Shown: positions 12,831 to 25,859 of the stretch, piece by piece | Layout: each line of letters begins with the position of its first letter | How positions within the stretch are numbered: the first letter of the stretch is position 1 | NCBI RefSeq assembly: GCF_905220365.1 | Contig: NC_061131.1 | Span: 14,545,318-14,609,317, forward strand | Length of the DNA: 64,000 bases | Direction of reading: 5' to 3' | DNA from: Vanessa cardui | Lineage: Eukaryota; Arthropoda; Insecta; Lepidoptera; Nymphalidae | Program-made: the position numbers and the translations under genes | The notes under the pieces: generated by a model | Databases searched by the model: none | What the model saw: the letters and a program-made list of their open reading frames with translations, nothing else | Told to the model about the DNA's origin: nothing

Positions 12831-13457
12831 CAAACGATTATATTGAAAGGTGGAATTGTTACATTTATTTCTGTCAGATTTTAAAAGCATTATAAGATTG
12901 TTAATATCTCAAACTTAATGAATTAATTAATTATTCTATATTTAATTTATCTTTCTAAATTAAGGACTAGGCCTAAAATTGGTAATTTACAAAAACACAG
13001 GCTTATTACCACGACGTCACACGACCTTTGGCTTTTAATTAAGTTCTTTTATTTGACTTTAATATGTCTTTAATGATTATTAAACAAGATTTCGATATAT
13101 TTGTATTATTCAAACAATTGAGCCCTCAGCGTTAGTCCGATATCCGTGTAACTGATGCCAGTGTTTGCGGGCGTTTAGCTGAAAGGCAGGTCACCTGACA
13201 CCGCCTTTTAGCGTTGCCAAACAGTACAGGTGCTTAGGTTATTATTTGCGGTAAAATGAGTCGATTGCTTTGTTTTTCTTAGCTGATGTATTTGTGAATA
13301 GCGGTTTGAATTTCCTTTTGATTATTTTTGTTTGTTCGAGACCATTTCACTCATCGATTTGTTTTAAAATTGAAATTGAATTTAAATTTCTGGAAAATAC
13401 TATAATATACCTTATATAGTAATCACCATCTTATTGACGTAGATATTTAATAATAGT

Positions 13458-13502
13458 ATAATTTATATAAAACTAAAGGATATTTAGTTTTATATAAATT
13501 AT
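13458..13502. repeat. perfect 20-bp inverted repeat (hairpin)
   Basis: The left arm at 13458-13477 (ataatttatataaaactaaa) is exactly complementary to 13483-13502, with a five-base loop. It is AT-rich and isolated. It could be a tiny foldback remnant or a transcribed hairpin; nothing else identifies it. Confidence 0.8.
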
Positions 13503-15929
13503 CTTTGATGACTCTTTTTAACCGTATAAAATATAACCGGCTTAACTAAAATTTGTTTACTAATTAGTAGCACATACGTGAATATATTAGGCAAAATACT
13601 GTCAATGGTTTATTCCGTAATGATGATATGAGTTTTTAAAATACGACAGTTTCAGAGCTGAGTTCCAATGACTCATATTAGAGCAACGTTTGGGAATCAC
13701 TACTTTACTTATTTTAACTACACAAAGAGAAAATAATAATAGAAATAAATAATAAATATGTCCAACCATAAAAGTATATATTACATTTATATAATTATGA
13801 GATTAATTATAACTTAATAGCTTAGCAATAAAACTTTATAGATTATTTATTAAAAAAAATAAGTATAATAAGTAATTTATAGGCTCACTTACTGCATATA
13901 TGCATTAAAAGTTGAAATTAGTTTTTTCATAATTATTATGTCTTATTGAGCTTTTGCATAGGTATAAAAATGATTTTCGTGTGATTGCGTAGGCCTTATC
14001 CTTAATTATCTATGAAATTAAAATTGCAATCGGAGGTTGAGATAATATAAAATATATTTTTTTATGAAAGATCAGTTTATTGAAGTTCTCAAATGAAGTC
14101 GACTTAGTTCCAATACAGATTTATGCGTGATACAATAGATTCTTTCTCAGCTACCTTGAGATGTCGCGGAGATTGGTAAAAACTAATTGTTTATTAAATC
14201 GGATCGATCCATTAGGATCTGACGTTGATTGAGTTGTTCTCTTAGTTTTGTATCGTCGTTTTTGTTTACATTTGCCTGTTTAATTTCTTTTTCAATTATA
14301 CTCACTACCTTCTTCGTCTTAGCCTTATTATTATGATACTTATTTTTGGATTTGTATTTGTTTTGTCTTTAAATGAATTTAATTTAAATACTTGCATTTC
14401 TAACGTGCATTAGACAATATTGGAAATCAAAGGATCTTTCAACACAGACAACAAAAAATTAACAACGACAATAATCATTTAATACAGCATTGGAATTAAA
14501 AAGCTCTTCCTAAAAGTCTAATTGAACAAAATGTATAAGATTTGATATCGTCTTGAAAATAGGTTAAAGCGTTCAGTATTGATGTATAGTTGTATATTAC
14601 GCGTACGGAGGTAACATAGTATAAGAGTGACCGACCGCTATTATATCGAGTAACTTAAGCGAGCATAGCGTGGATGCGCTCTAATAGAAAACTGTTTGTT
14701 TTTCAACAGTATTAAGTTATTGTATCATCAAAAGTATGTCCATATTTAATAAACAGCCTTTTTTTTCGATTCCTGGATAAGAGGTATATACGCGTTTATT
14801 TCTAGTAAGGGTATCTGCAATTCGATATGCACAATAATATTTGCTACTACGCAAGTTAATTAATCCAATTATTTAACTACCATACAAACAATAAAAAGAG
14901 AGCTTATATTTCAGTTAGTAGTCAGTCAGATATGAACGATTGTAACCACGTTGTATAAACAGCTCATCAAATCTTCCATTTACTTATCTGTATATCTAAA
15001 ATAAGCTATTATATTATATTATAGAATTCTAACTTCCAATGTACACCAATTTGGAAAACTAAAGTAGTATGTTCCTTGTTAATTAGAAAAATAAGGGATA
15101 AATTAATGATAGGTAACAGGTAAGCATAAATATAAATAAAAGTAGAATGATAACTTCAACTTTAGTTAACGTGATATCCGAATGTTCTTATAAAAAGCGA
15201 ATCGAATAAGTAAAGTATTTGAATTTTAAAAAAAAGAGTGCTCTCGAAAAAATTTAAATCGATATTAAAAGTCCATACGAAGATTTCCCCGGTCAGTCTG
15301 TAATTGGAACTATCAGAGAGCGGCAGGCCATAAAGAGGTGAAGCGAGGTAGTCCGATCGAGCGTGAAACCTGCGCGGAACGATGAAAGAAAACTTCTCTC
15401 TGCAGGAAATGTTCGGGGAGAATAAAGATTAACAGAGCAAAAGTTTATTCTCGGCCGGGGATGTGGGAAGTTAGTGTATCATTAGACATTAATGAGCCGG
15501 ATGTGAAACGATTTTTTATTTGTTATTTCGCTTGAATTATTGGCCACATTGTTATTTTTAGAAGAACTATTTTTTAATTGAATTGATTGAGAATTGTTTT
15601 TATTTTAATTTTAAGTAAAAGATTGAGCTTAATGGTATACCTAGTATGGATATTAATAGCTACTCTTTTTCATCGACTCAGTAACTTTATTTTAAAGTTA
15701 ATTTTTTCATATGTTTTTTATTTTATTTCAATATAATAGCTTTAGGATATGTTATGAGTATGGTACATATTATTTTCGATGAAATTTCAATTTTATTAAA
15801 ATTTATTTTAATATTTAGAAGCTAAGTGATTGTGTTGTTATAAATTATTTTTTATGTGAGTATCGCGCAGTCAAATTATTACTATTATATACCACTGCCC
15901 AGTATCACTATCTGTAAATATATGCAACT

Positions 15930-16080
15930 TTTTAGGTTATAGGTGCTTTGCCGGCCTTTAAGAAATGTATGCGCTGCATCTTGAAGGTTTTCAAGTCGTC
16001 TTTACTCTAGTTCCATAAAGTAGTTGTGACAGAAAATCCTTAAAAATTTTGCTATTAAAAATTTTCGGACAGTGCAGATT
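15930..16080 (-). mobile_element. degenerate LINE 3' tail (same family as 37.8-40.9 kb)
   Basis: On the minus strand it resembles the C-terminal coding end of the retrotransposon (a tggaac-like start, then ttcaag and aaggccggcaa blocks). Heavily diverged and 5'-truncated. Confidence 0.4.
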
Positions 16081-16559
16081 AGAAATTCGAATAATAAAAT
16101 AAAATTGGTTGTCAATCTTGTGACAAAACCTGCATAAACTCTTACCAGTGAAGATATAAATAGTTTCAAAACTTTACATTGCGATTATTTCCATCAAAAC
16201 ATCATACTTAAACGTTCCATAGAATTTTCGGTATACACGTTCATCGTGTTCACAGTCAATGAGGTCTGAGAACGCTCAAGGCTAATGTATGGGGCCCCAC
16301 CGCTAAAAGGCCGTCGTAAAGGCGCCGCAGAGCGATTTGTAGGCCCAATTGACTGTCAATGAATGGATGTACCTTTAATACGGGTTCGGGGGATCATATA
16401 CGAAGGTAAGTACGTCGAGAGAATTTTATTGTAAGGAGAATTACACGATGTATTTCATATGGAGATCAAAATATACTCGTTTCGATCCTATAATCCTGGT
16501 ATTTAATTAAGATATCTATGTAAATCTGTGGAATATAGTAACTCAGTATAAGGTTTTGT

Positions 16560-16675
16560 TCCGGTTCTTCTTGGTAGAATTTACATCGAGGACATTGTAA
16601 GTTTCAGATTTAATTTAATTAATGACCTAAATGTATTTGTGAGGGTCGAAATAAATAAATAATATTTTGATTTTA
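16560..16675 (+). mobile_element. family-D retroelement tail, diverged
   Basis: ccggttcttcttggtagaat at the start and a ttgatttt tail at the end match family D. The middle is diverged, with extra aaataaat units. Confidence 0.45.
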
Positions 16676-18150
16676 TCTGACGGTCATTTCTCCTTTATTA
16701 GGACTTTTAATACATTTTATATTAAAATATTAATATTATTTTAAATAACAGCTGTAAGTATAACAAATGTATCGTTAAATAATTTAGACATGGCTCTATC
16801 ATAATCATTATAGGGCACACAGCATAACAAGTCCTTAAAACTATATAACCTCAAACATTTAACTCTCAAAACATTCTACATTTGTAATTTATTAACAAAT
16901 AACAATTCATGTTTTTTTTATGAAGTATTTATTTTATGCGGCATTAATACGTTTTATAAAACATAGTTGTGTTAATTCAACGGAAGCCGTATGAAAGTAC
17001 TTTATATAAACGATTCATTGTCCAACATCCAAGTTTTATAATATCGAGTGTACCACGCTCCCTCAAGTGCAGCGGTGAAGGCGAGCGGTGGCGCTCCACT
17101 TAATAATATTTTTCACCTTGTTTCGTTTTCCAATTTTCCGCAAGTCACTCTCCGGGGTAACGGGCCGTGTTTTGATTTAGAAATGCGCTATGATCGCGTT
17201 CATTTAAAACGAACGACACGATTACGACAACTGCTTAAAGCGACATTGTTTTATTTGCTAGTTATCATGAAATAACAAAATCTATAATTGGTTATTATTA
17301 ATACTTAATAACCAAGTAATAATAACCTGCAATGGGTAAAACCGTTTTAATAAAATTACCGATCTTTGTTTATGTAATTTTAGTCGTATGTTGTAAATGG
17401 ACACATCTTGTATCTTTCAGGTTGTTGAGGCGCTTCTTTACCGTTTTATGACATAAAAATAAAAATGTTAGCGTTTTTGTATCATAATTTCATTATCTAC
17501 AAAAACGAAAAAAATATCTAGAAATATATTTTTCACACAAGACGTTATTAATCATTTGGTGTGATTTTAAAATGTTTTAATTAGAAAGGAAAAAAAAACT
17601 GTTATTATCAAATTAAATATTATTTTTTCCGATCTACTTAATTTTTTTTATAGGAACGTAATGAAAAAGTTATTTTTATAACAGTCAGATATGAAATGAT
17701 ATTTTCTCCTTCATTGTCCATTTTTCGTCGTTGACCTCACTCGTTATAATCTAATATTGCGCCGACATACATACCAAACGTTGGGCCAACATCACAAATA
17801 GAAGCCACGGTAGAGATAAACGTTAAATATATATTTTCGGTTATGTATTTAGTTAACTTTCAATGTTTTTATGAAATACAACTCTTATAAATAAATAAAT
17901 GATCTTTTTTTAAATGTTTAATAATTCCTTTCTAAACAACATTGATATAAAAATCATTGTCTATTATTTACCATCAAACAGCAATTCTTTCTATTGTTAT
18001 TTTTCAGTGTAAAAGATGTAGAAAAGTGACCATATATAAGCACACTGCTTATACGTATACCTTAGCGCTTATAGTTAGGCGTTTAGGTAGGTGTATTGAC
18101 GGTCTAAAAAATATTTTATGTTTTTTTACCAGTGTGCATATGTAGTAAAC

Positions 18151-18374
18151 GAGCTGAGATGACCCAGTGGTTAAACCCGGGCAAGCACCACTATATATAT
18201 GTGCTTTATTTGTGTTTATAAATCATCTCGTGCTCAGCGGTGAAGGAAAATATCGTTAGGACACCAGCATGTGTCTAATTTCATCGAGATTCTGCCACAT
18301 GTGACTTCCACCAACGCGCATTGGAACAACATGGTGGAGAGGAGGAGAGAGAGGAGGCCTTATCCCAGAAGTGG
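18151..18374 (+). mobile_element. SINE-B copy with promoter deletion
   Basis: It starts gagctgagatgacccagtgg (A-box-like), then jumps straight to aaacccgggcaagcaccact. About 30 bases that carry the B box region in other copies are missing. The body follows in order: ttataaatcatctcgtgctc, ggcggtgaaggaaaa-type, catgtgtctaatttcat, and the aggaggcct end. Loss of the B box should have silenced it. Confidence 0.7.
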
Positions 18375-18669
18375 GTATTTTTTTTATATGTAGTAAAAGC
18401 TGACTACTCTTACTAATCTTAGACTATTAACTTATCACTTTTCGCTCATTTAGTAAGTAATGATTATAATTTAGAAATATTAATAAATCACTCCTAACCT
18501 TTAGATGAAAATTATGTATACATTACCTCTTATATATTGTATTTCCTTTCACAATTAACTCTTACCCTGGATAAGTAAGATGAGATCACGATAATGACTA
18601 CGAATGCTGTTACTGATGATGGTTTTAAGAAACTTTGCTTAATACTACAACATATTATTTAGAACAATT

Positions 18670-19269
18670 AATAAATAAAAATTTTAACAAAAAGAAAAAC
18701 CGACTTCAAACAAAACACTATTTTAAAACAAATGAATATGCACGAAAAAGTAATAAAAAAAATTGCGTATTCAACATATTTTTTAGAGTCTTCCTAAGTT
18801 AAATGAAATGAAAAATATTAGACTACTTAAAAGTCGATTAACGATTATATCATGTAGTTATAGTTATTGGTATATTTGGAGCCGGTGTCAGCCACGGTGC
18901 CCTTGCCCCAACAATCAAAAGAAAGAAGCGATACGAGCCCTTTGATTGATCCAGTATATTATTGTGTAAAAAGGTAATTTGTAAAAAACATATTTGTTAA
19001 AATTTCTCGTATTGTTTTTTGATAGATATACTGTAGGGTTTTATTGGCTGACACCGACTCCAAATATAACAATAATTATAACTACATGATATAATCGTTA
19101 ATCGACTTTTAAGTAGTCTAATATTTTTCATTTCATTTAACTTAGGAAGACTCTAAAAAATATGTTGAATACGCAATTTTTTTTATTACTTTTTCGTGCA
19201 TATTCATTTGTTTTAAAATAGTGTTTTGTTTGAAGTCGGTTTTTCTTTTTGTTAAAATTTTTATTTATT
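18670..19269. mobile_element. foldback/MITE-like element with 225-bp inverted arms
   Basis: The left arm (18670-18894) and right arm (19045-19269) are reverse complements over about 225 bases with only a few mismatches. They are separated by an unrelated loop of about 150 bases. The outer part of each arm carries aaccgacttcaaa, related to the ggaagtcggtt end of the repeat at 20080-20395. No transposase frame is present. A transcript would fold into a very long near-perfect duplex. It is either a foldback transposon or a recent inverted duplication of a solo terminal repeat. Near-identity of the arms implies youth or gene conversion. Confidence 0.85.
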
Positions 19270-19616
19270 TTTTGATTTTAAGTGAAGCTGATGTTGACTA
19301 ACTAATTTTTTTTAATATGGATAGATTAAGCGTTCCGTTTATATGAGTCAGAAACTACTTCGAGGACAATTTCAAAGGAAACTTGCGAATAAAGCAAAAA
19401 TAGACTTTCGAAAATGCGGATTTAATACGTCACGCGGCGTAAACTACAAGGATCCCTCGAAAGAGCTGTAATCGAACTCAGCAAAAAAACTTTGAAAAAG
19501 ACCAACTATATTTCGTACATCATATGACATCACATCACATACACAAAATTTGATTAAAGATAGTAAGAAATTCTGCCCCATATCGCACCCTAACTGCGAG
19601 CCGTATAGGAATTCCA

Positions 19617-19868
19617 TCACTACATAGTATAAAACAAAGTCGCTTTCTCTGTCCCTATATCTTAAAATCTACGCAACGGATTTTGATGCGGTTTTCTTTA
19701 ATATATAGTTTGATTCAAGGGGAAGGTCTGTGTATATAATACATGAACAATATAGTAAAGAAACACTGATAATTTTAGAAGTTTGCGATGTGATGTCGTA
19801 AATAAACAAATTCTGTAGTATATTTAGTATCAGTATTGCACCCGTGCGAAGCCGGGGTGGGTAGCTAG
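19617..19868 (+). mobile_element. non-autonomous Helitron-like element, family F
   Basis: It starts A|TCACTACATAGTATAAAAC and ends gcacccgtgcgaagccgggg, a short spacer and CTAG|T. The middle block includes acgcaacggattttgatgcg and taaataaacaaattctgta, shared with 46833-47105. TC...CTAG ends without target duplication and with a 3' hairpin are typical of Helitrons. Confidence 0.75.
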
Positions 19869-20079
19869 TTGATTATAATATTCGACAATGATAATTACAT
19901 AAACATAACCACATTACGGAAGGTCACTCAAATATCCAAATAACCTATAAATAAAAGATTCGACTGAGTATCGCTAACGTGCTCCTCAGAATTGTTCCGT
20001 TCCCTTCCATTCCATTACTTTGTCATGGATCCTGTGCTCAGAACCTTACCAAACTTTCACCAAATTACCCTTGAAGTAT

Positions 20080-20395
20080 GTATTTTATAATAAAAAAAGA
20101 ATTATCAAAATTGGTTTACGTGATTTTCAGTTATTCACCTATTTGTCGCGCATATACATAATGCAAATTTAAGACTTATGTCGTTTTCATATGGATACCA
20201 TCATCGGAAAAAAAATTAAAAAAAATGGGACCCCACGGGAAGCACTACCTTTCAAACAAAAAAAAAATTATCAAAATCGGTCCACCCAGTGAAAAGTTAT
20301 GAGGTAACAAACATAAAAAAAAAAAAAAACAAAAAAAAAAGAATACTGACGAATTGATAACCTCCTCCTTTTGGAAGTCGGTTGAAAAAATATCT
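20080..20395. repeat. interspersed repeat ending in ggaagtcggtt
   Basis: It contains two aattatcaaaat(t/c)ggt blocks, a long A-rich run, then gacgaattgataacctcct and ccttttggaagtcggttg. The terminal motif is the complement of the aaccgacttc motif in the foldback element at 18670-19269, suggesting related terminal sequences. Superfamily not assigned. Confidence 0.5.
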
Positions 20396-22064
20396 TAATC
20401 TATAATTTTTTTATATTATATTTATAGGTTATAGTGACATTTGTACATAACATTACTGATATGTAGTAAAATATTATTTTACTTTTATTTCCATATTCGG
20501 TATCCAATAATTCAATTTAATAACTACAAAAATAAATTGAATAAAAAATGATAGTGTTTAAAAGAAAATGTTTGTTATGACAACCGTACTTAAAAAATAT
20601 TGGTGCAAACGTTGGCCGTTCGTGATAACTTTCGTCTCATAATATGTGACGTGAGGGGCGAAGACGCAGGTAACTTGACGGAAAATCTAATTTAGCAAAT
20701 TGAATTACACTGTCCACTAACTCCGGGATATATTTCTATTTCAAGTGCCTTTGTGACATGTTATTGTGAAGAATTCTCTGATATGTGATAGACGACGTTT
20801 CTATGAATGATCCTAATGGATATGTTGGAAGTGAGTTTGGCATCATTTGAAAAAACGAAATTTCTCGTTAGCGTTATATCAGTGTCTTACGAAATTATTA
20901 ATTAAAACAATCTTTTTTTTCCATTTTTAAAATTTTATTTTAGCTTGTGACTTACTTATGTTGAAATTAAACTTTATAGTTGTAACTAAAGCAGTTTTCA
21001 TATTAAAAAGTTATGAAAACAAAAGTATGACAAGAAATTTTACGTTTGAACTTTGAATTATCAGTTTGTATGTTTGGATGTTTATAATGTTTTCGAATGT
21101 AGCCCAGCCAAAGGCGAAGATAATTTTTTTTTTTTAATAAATTCTTGTATGTGACTATTTATTCAACTTTGATCAAGGCTTTGATCTACAGTACATTTCT
21201 AACTCACTATCGAATTAACTCGTAAAAGTTTGTCTAATTGTTAATTTAAATAAATCTAATTGTAAATCGACTCACGTTATTTTTATGCGTGTAGTTTACT
21301 TTTAAATGTTGCAACTATTGTAATCAATATCACAAGTCACTTGATGTCTGTTTATTTTATTTCTGTAGAATTATTTATGAATAATATTCTGAAAGATCTC
21401 ACAGTCGTGTCGTTAACAATTATGTATACGTGTACAATTGTCTTTAATTCACACTGTCCCAAGCGTCAAGAATAGTTTAAGAGGCAGTTGTGAAATTATT
21501 TATCGAATCAGCCCTGTCATAACAGTGTCCCATGTCCGGTTAATACCGGCTAATACCAGGTGGCATGTGTCACTAAAACTATCCGCTTAGTGGCGTAATC
21601 CCTAAAATCCATATGTCCACTCGCTACATCACTTTGACATACTTTTTGTTTGAATTTCGCGATATATGAGATCTGCTATTTGTTGGGTTGTGATAGTTTT
21701 ATTTGTTGTTAAACTGTTGGAAACTTATTGAAATAAAATTACTTTCCTCTATATAACAGTAAGTAATTAGTTAAACATTTCAATTTTTAATTTAGTTAAT
21801 CAGTGAATAGTTATTGACCCAAACTTGCGAAATAATTAACGTATAAAATAAGGAACATTAACAACCATAACTTAAAAGAAGGTTTAAATTTGTTAAAAAG
21901 AACAAGTCAAAACAAAATTTAGTTTGTAGGAAATGAATTGTCCAAAGAAAATTAATTTTTACGGTTTTGTTATCATAAAATATACTTTTATCAATAAGAA
22001 TACAGGAAAACTCACTCATAAGATCTTAATTAATCATAAGAATCTAAATTAATTTTGGGATTTC

Positions 22065-22245
22065 TAAGACATTTCCTGCCTCGCACAACCACTTTGTGGA
22101 ACCAGCTTTCGCAGGCGATTTTTCCGAACCGTTACGACATAGGAACCTTCAAGAAAAGAGCATACTCCTTCTTTAAAGGCCGGCAACGCACCTGCTAGCC
22201 CCCCGGTACTGCAGATTATATAATATGTATAACATGGTGTAAGGC
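22065..22245 (+). mobile_element. 5'-truncated LINE tail
   Basis: It matches the final coding part of the retrotransposon at 37.8-40.9 kb: a cctcgcacaaccactttgtg block, then ggaaccagctttcgcaggc, cgacataggaaccttcaaga and aggccggcaacgcacctgc. Homology ends soon after, where the 3' UTR is replaced by unrelated AT-rich sequence. Confidence 0.8.
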
Positions 22246-23540
22246 GGCTAGCCCATCTCTCGACATCACGATATCATAATTGATAAATTGCATTAAGCCC
22301 TACCAGCGTTACAATAACGAGAAGCTGTTAAAAACACATAAATTATCAAATCGCACTAAAACTATCTCTCATAAACTCAACTTTAAAACAATGAAATAAA
22401 GATCAAACTTCTTAAATCACTAATTCAAATATATATTAAGAAATTGTAAATAGTATAAAATATTTAAATGATCGTAGACAAGCGAAATTATCTGATTATC
22501 TGGCGCAGATGGTACTAAAAAGTAAGTGAAGTGTGCAGAGCTCACCTCAGCAAAATGCAATTAGATTCGTCTCGGGAGACTGACGCGACCCGCATTTATA
22601 GGCAGGGGACCGGCAGGGCCGAAATAGATCCCTTCATACAATTGTAACATGTTATAAGCATTTCATTTTGCTATTTAAAATGCATTTAATGTAATGATTA
22701 TAATATTAAACATTATCCTAGCATTGTTTATCGCATCACTGCTAATTTTAAAACAAAATTAAGTTATTAAATCAGTAAGCCTTAATCTATTTTACATGTG
22801 TTTACATGTACTTATTTTCTTCCACAAAGTTATAAGTGCCCTTTTCCTCATTATGACCACCATACGTGTGGCTCTCCTGTATACTTCGCACCACCTTCCA
22901 CCAGTTATTCCTATTATGTGCCATTTGTAGGCAAGCCTGGGCACTGGATCCTGTAGATATAATTGTGCGCGTGAAACCAGACAATTCGCAACAACATAAA
23001 AAACAACCTATAATTTACATTGTTACAAAAGAAAGTTAAAGTAAAACGAAGAAAGAAAATACATATTATCGATATAATTTTATTTTTTTAATTATCAGAT
23101 ACGAATGCACAAATGACAATTGGGCCTCAGACTATCCTGCCCCGCGTCTGATTTACATATAAATTGTAGCTAACTCACGTGGCGTCTCTTACTTTTAACT
23201 GCTGTAACCGCACGCCCTGCGCTGTTCTACACGAATTCAGACAAAAATACCTCCGCTGTATAGACTCGGAATATTCAAATTGAATCGTTTTATTGTTGTA
23301 TCTAGTCGTGCTTACAAGATTGTTCTGCAGTTCTACGATTATATCAAATTTATTTGATGTCTAAATTTCGTTGGAAGATGAGACTCACCTTATGCAATAA
23401 TATCTTCATGTTGTATAAGTTCTAGGAAGTCCAGAGAAAACGTGGAAGTATTGGATGAAAATTTGCCTCATTTGTTGTAGTGGAGTATTGGAATTGGTTC
23501 TTGATACTTTGTCTATATATGTTTAGACCATTTAGAGTTA

Positions 23541-23832
23541 CTTGGTGGTAGGGCTTTGTGCAAGCCCGTCTGGGTAGGTGCCACCCACTTATCAGTTATT
23601 CTATCGCCAAACAACAGTACTCAGTATTGTTGTGTTCCGGTTTGAAGAGTGAGTGAGCCAGTGTAACTACAGGTACAAGAGTTATATCATCTTAGTTCTT
23701 AAGGTTGGTGGCGCAGTGACGTTGTAAGGAATAGTTAATATTTCTTACAGTGCCATTGTCTATGGGTGATGGTGACCACTTACCATCAGGTGGTCAATAT
23801 GCTCGTCCGCCAGTCTGTTTCAAATAAAAAAA
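23541..23832 (+). mobile_element. SINE-A, full-length copy
   Basis: A near-complete copy of the most frequent SINE here. It starts ttggtggtagggctttgtgc, continues with cccgtctgggtaggtgccac, aacaacagtactcagtattg and gttggtggcgcagtgacg, and ends with accatcaggtggtcaatatg and gctcgtccgcc before an A-rich tail. Complete or nearly complete copies also lie at 26181-26458 (-), 33461-33748 (+) and 45008-45290 (-). The type is abundant in nymphalid butterflies by recollection; I do not assign a family name. Confidence 0.8.
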
Positions 23833-24322
23833 ATGGAGTTTTAATCGTCTATGTTACTTTTAAATAAATAATATGACGATATGTAACAACATTGTCTTTA
23901 CTGAAAATACTTAAAACAACATAAAAGCTTTCTGGAATATATTTGAAAAGTAAATCTGATTTAGTTATTATTTGTATGTAAGTTTTTAACATATTCAAAA
24001 TTTTGAAACTGTTTATATGTTAATAGTATATGCTCGAAGGGTTTTCTGTTCATAAATTAACAGTCCGATTGGAATGTTGCATTTTCTCTTCAAAAACTCA
24101 TACTTGTATGTATTTAGACTATTGATTGCTAAGAGTTAGAGATATTTTAAAATAAAAATAATGAACACATTCGTTTTGACGTATATGCCTGAGACGTAGC
24201 ACGTACCTCCTAGTTTTGAAACATCAAGGCTAAATTAACTAATTGTCATTTATTCTGAACGCCAATTGGGTGCTTATTACGTCACCACTTGCCACCGTCC
24301 AATGACAACGTAGAGCATAAGC

Positions 24323-24387
24323 TTAGGTTGTAGTAAAATTTTAAGAATAATATTTGATAATATTTTTAAAGTTTTACTACAACCTAA
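24323..24387. repeat. 65-base hairpin with perfect 16-bp base
   Basis: 24323-24338 (ttaggttgtagtaaaa) is exactly complementary to 24372-24387. The sequence between continues to pair imperfectly (tttaagaataatatt against aatatttttaaa) around a short loop. The overall length and stem geometry resemble a precursor microRNA. A small MITE remnant is the alternative. Confidence 0.7.
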
Positions 24388-24719
24388 ATACATGCTGTTG
24401 CTTGAAATGATCGGTATGAAAATCGAGGAGCAAGAGCATTTGTTTCTTTCTTTTCTTTGATTTATAGATTAGATAGATTATTTTTTTCACTAGGTAATTG
24501 ACAACTTTTTGTACTGTTAAAATTATAGTACTATGTTTAATATATAAAATAGGTATAAAACCTTATACCTTGCCTATTATTTTCGACAACAGAGTATCTG
24601 GAAACTGTAATCCTACCATACCATCATGCAAGATAATTCACACTAGGAAGTAGATAATGTATCTCTATAATAAGTAGAGTAAACACTTAGAGGCAATAAA
24701 TATCTAAACAGTTAAGGCT

Positions 24720-25100
24720 GTCCCATCGAGGAACGAACGCGAATTCTAATTTCATCACATACCTAATCGTTTAAATCACTCGGTCCGTTCATCGGGCAAA
24801 TTAAACATTATTCTTTTCAATCGGCATTCCTCAGCTCGGGGACTTTTTATTGGAATTTTTGCGTATCCCGTACGTGCCAATAAATACGGGCGCTAAGCGT
24901 TTGAAACGATTTAGACCCTACCATTTAGCTCCTTTATGTCAATCGGCACGCACACACGCTCAGTCCGAGCGGTGTAATCACATTGTATTACACACATGCA
25001 TGATACACGCACACAGCGATTGTTGTTGTAATATTCTATCCCACACTAAGATAGGGCATGCAAATCGCAAAGATAGAACACGGAATTCAACGTGTATTCT
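24720..25100. other. GC-richer unique island
   Basis: A balanced-composition, non-repeated block lies in AT-rich flanks and includes cacacacgctcagtccgagc and several cacgc-type motifs. A 103-codon + strand frame (24850-25161) crosses it, but there is no recognisable domain, signal or splice pattern. Candidate conserved non-coding DNA. Confidence 0.25.
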
Positions 25101-25859
25101 ATTTACTGTTGCTTCTGTAGTTCAACTGAGTGTTTTTGGTAGTTACAGCGAAAAAGGATAAAAAAACATTGATTATTGTTTTAAATAAATTAAATAAAAG
25201 TTACTTTATCGTAGTCAGAGTATCGTATAGTTCGTATACTCAAAAATTGTCCGGTTATTCAATATTATGTATCACTTAAGATTGAATATTTGACTATTGT
25301 TATTTCACCAACATAGGAACATAAAATAAGTTGAATCAAATTCTATACTGTTGTCTATTTCCACTATTAGTATTTTGTAGTATAGTTATTTTTAAAATAA
25401 CCTCCACATCATTTAATAAGCCATAAGCAAGCAAGGCATAAGCCTTAAATTTTTAACTAAATTTTTATGAGTAAAATCAAATGTTATTTGTTTTAAAAAT
25501 ATATCTATAAGCGATCAAAACACATCGATCGCACTCAACGTACTAGATCCCAGAATTGTTCCTTTAACACGACACAGAAGCGAATAGCAAAATAAAATAC
25601 AATACAAAAAGCGTAAAAGAGAACGTATTGATTTGCAGGAATTTTTATTAGGAGGTGTTATACCTCAGTACACGGTGATTTGCCTGCCTTATTGCTTTTT
25701 GTATCTGCCAGTTGTGTGTAGAATAAATCTATAGAGCTGTTGAAACAAAAATTTAGTGTAATTTACATAACCATATCGTTTAAAAATTATTAATAATATT
25801 TGCATTAATGTGTAGATATAAAAAAGACGTCCATTTTCTCGTATAATTTATAAATAAGC

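Larger units (their letters stand above)
9330..13120. other. gene-free stretch
   Basis: No gene recognised. A minus-strand SINE-B head lies at about 9673-9768, with GC-richer unique islands at about 10865-11050, 11395-11515 and 12690-12830. A family-D tail (11858-11970), SINE-A remains (11960-12165), a SINE-B end (12240-12350) and a Helitron-like copy (12467-12607) follow one another closely. Confidence 0.55.
13120..18150. other. gene-free stretch with GC-rich islands
   Basis: No gene recognised. Unique islands of balanced composition lie at about 13120-13240 (with aggtcacctgac and acaggtg E-box-like motifs), 15280-15500, 16200-16400 and 17040-17240. The rest is very AT-rich and includes a perfect hairpin (13458-13502), a LINE tail (15930-16080) and a family-D tail (16560-16675). 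Confidence 0.55.
19270..23540. other. gene-free stretch
   Basis: No gene recognised. It contains a Helitron-like copy (19617-19868), a repeat ending in ggaagtcggttg (20080-20395), a LINE tail (22065-22245), and balanced-composition unique segments near 20610-20700, 21530-21660 and 22500-22625. Open frames are at most about 60 codons and unremarkable. Confidence 0.55.

Noticed and set aside
12693..12895. Overlapping 62- and 65-codon frames on opposite strands
   Set aside because: Open on both strands at once because of base composition; neither looks like a protein family member.
24850..25161. 103-codon open frame on the + strand, the longest non-repeat frame before 31 kb
   Set aside because: No recognisable domain, signal peptide or splice partner. 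It lies in a GC-richer island, where long chance frames are expected.
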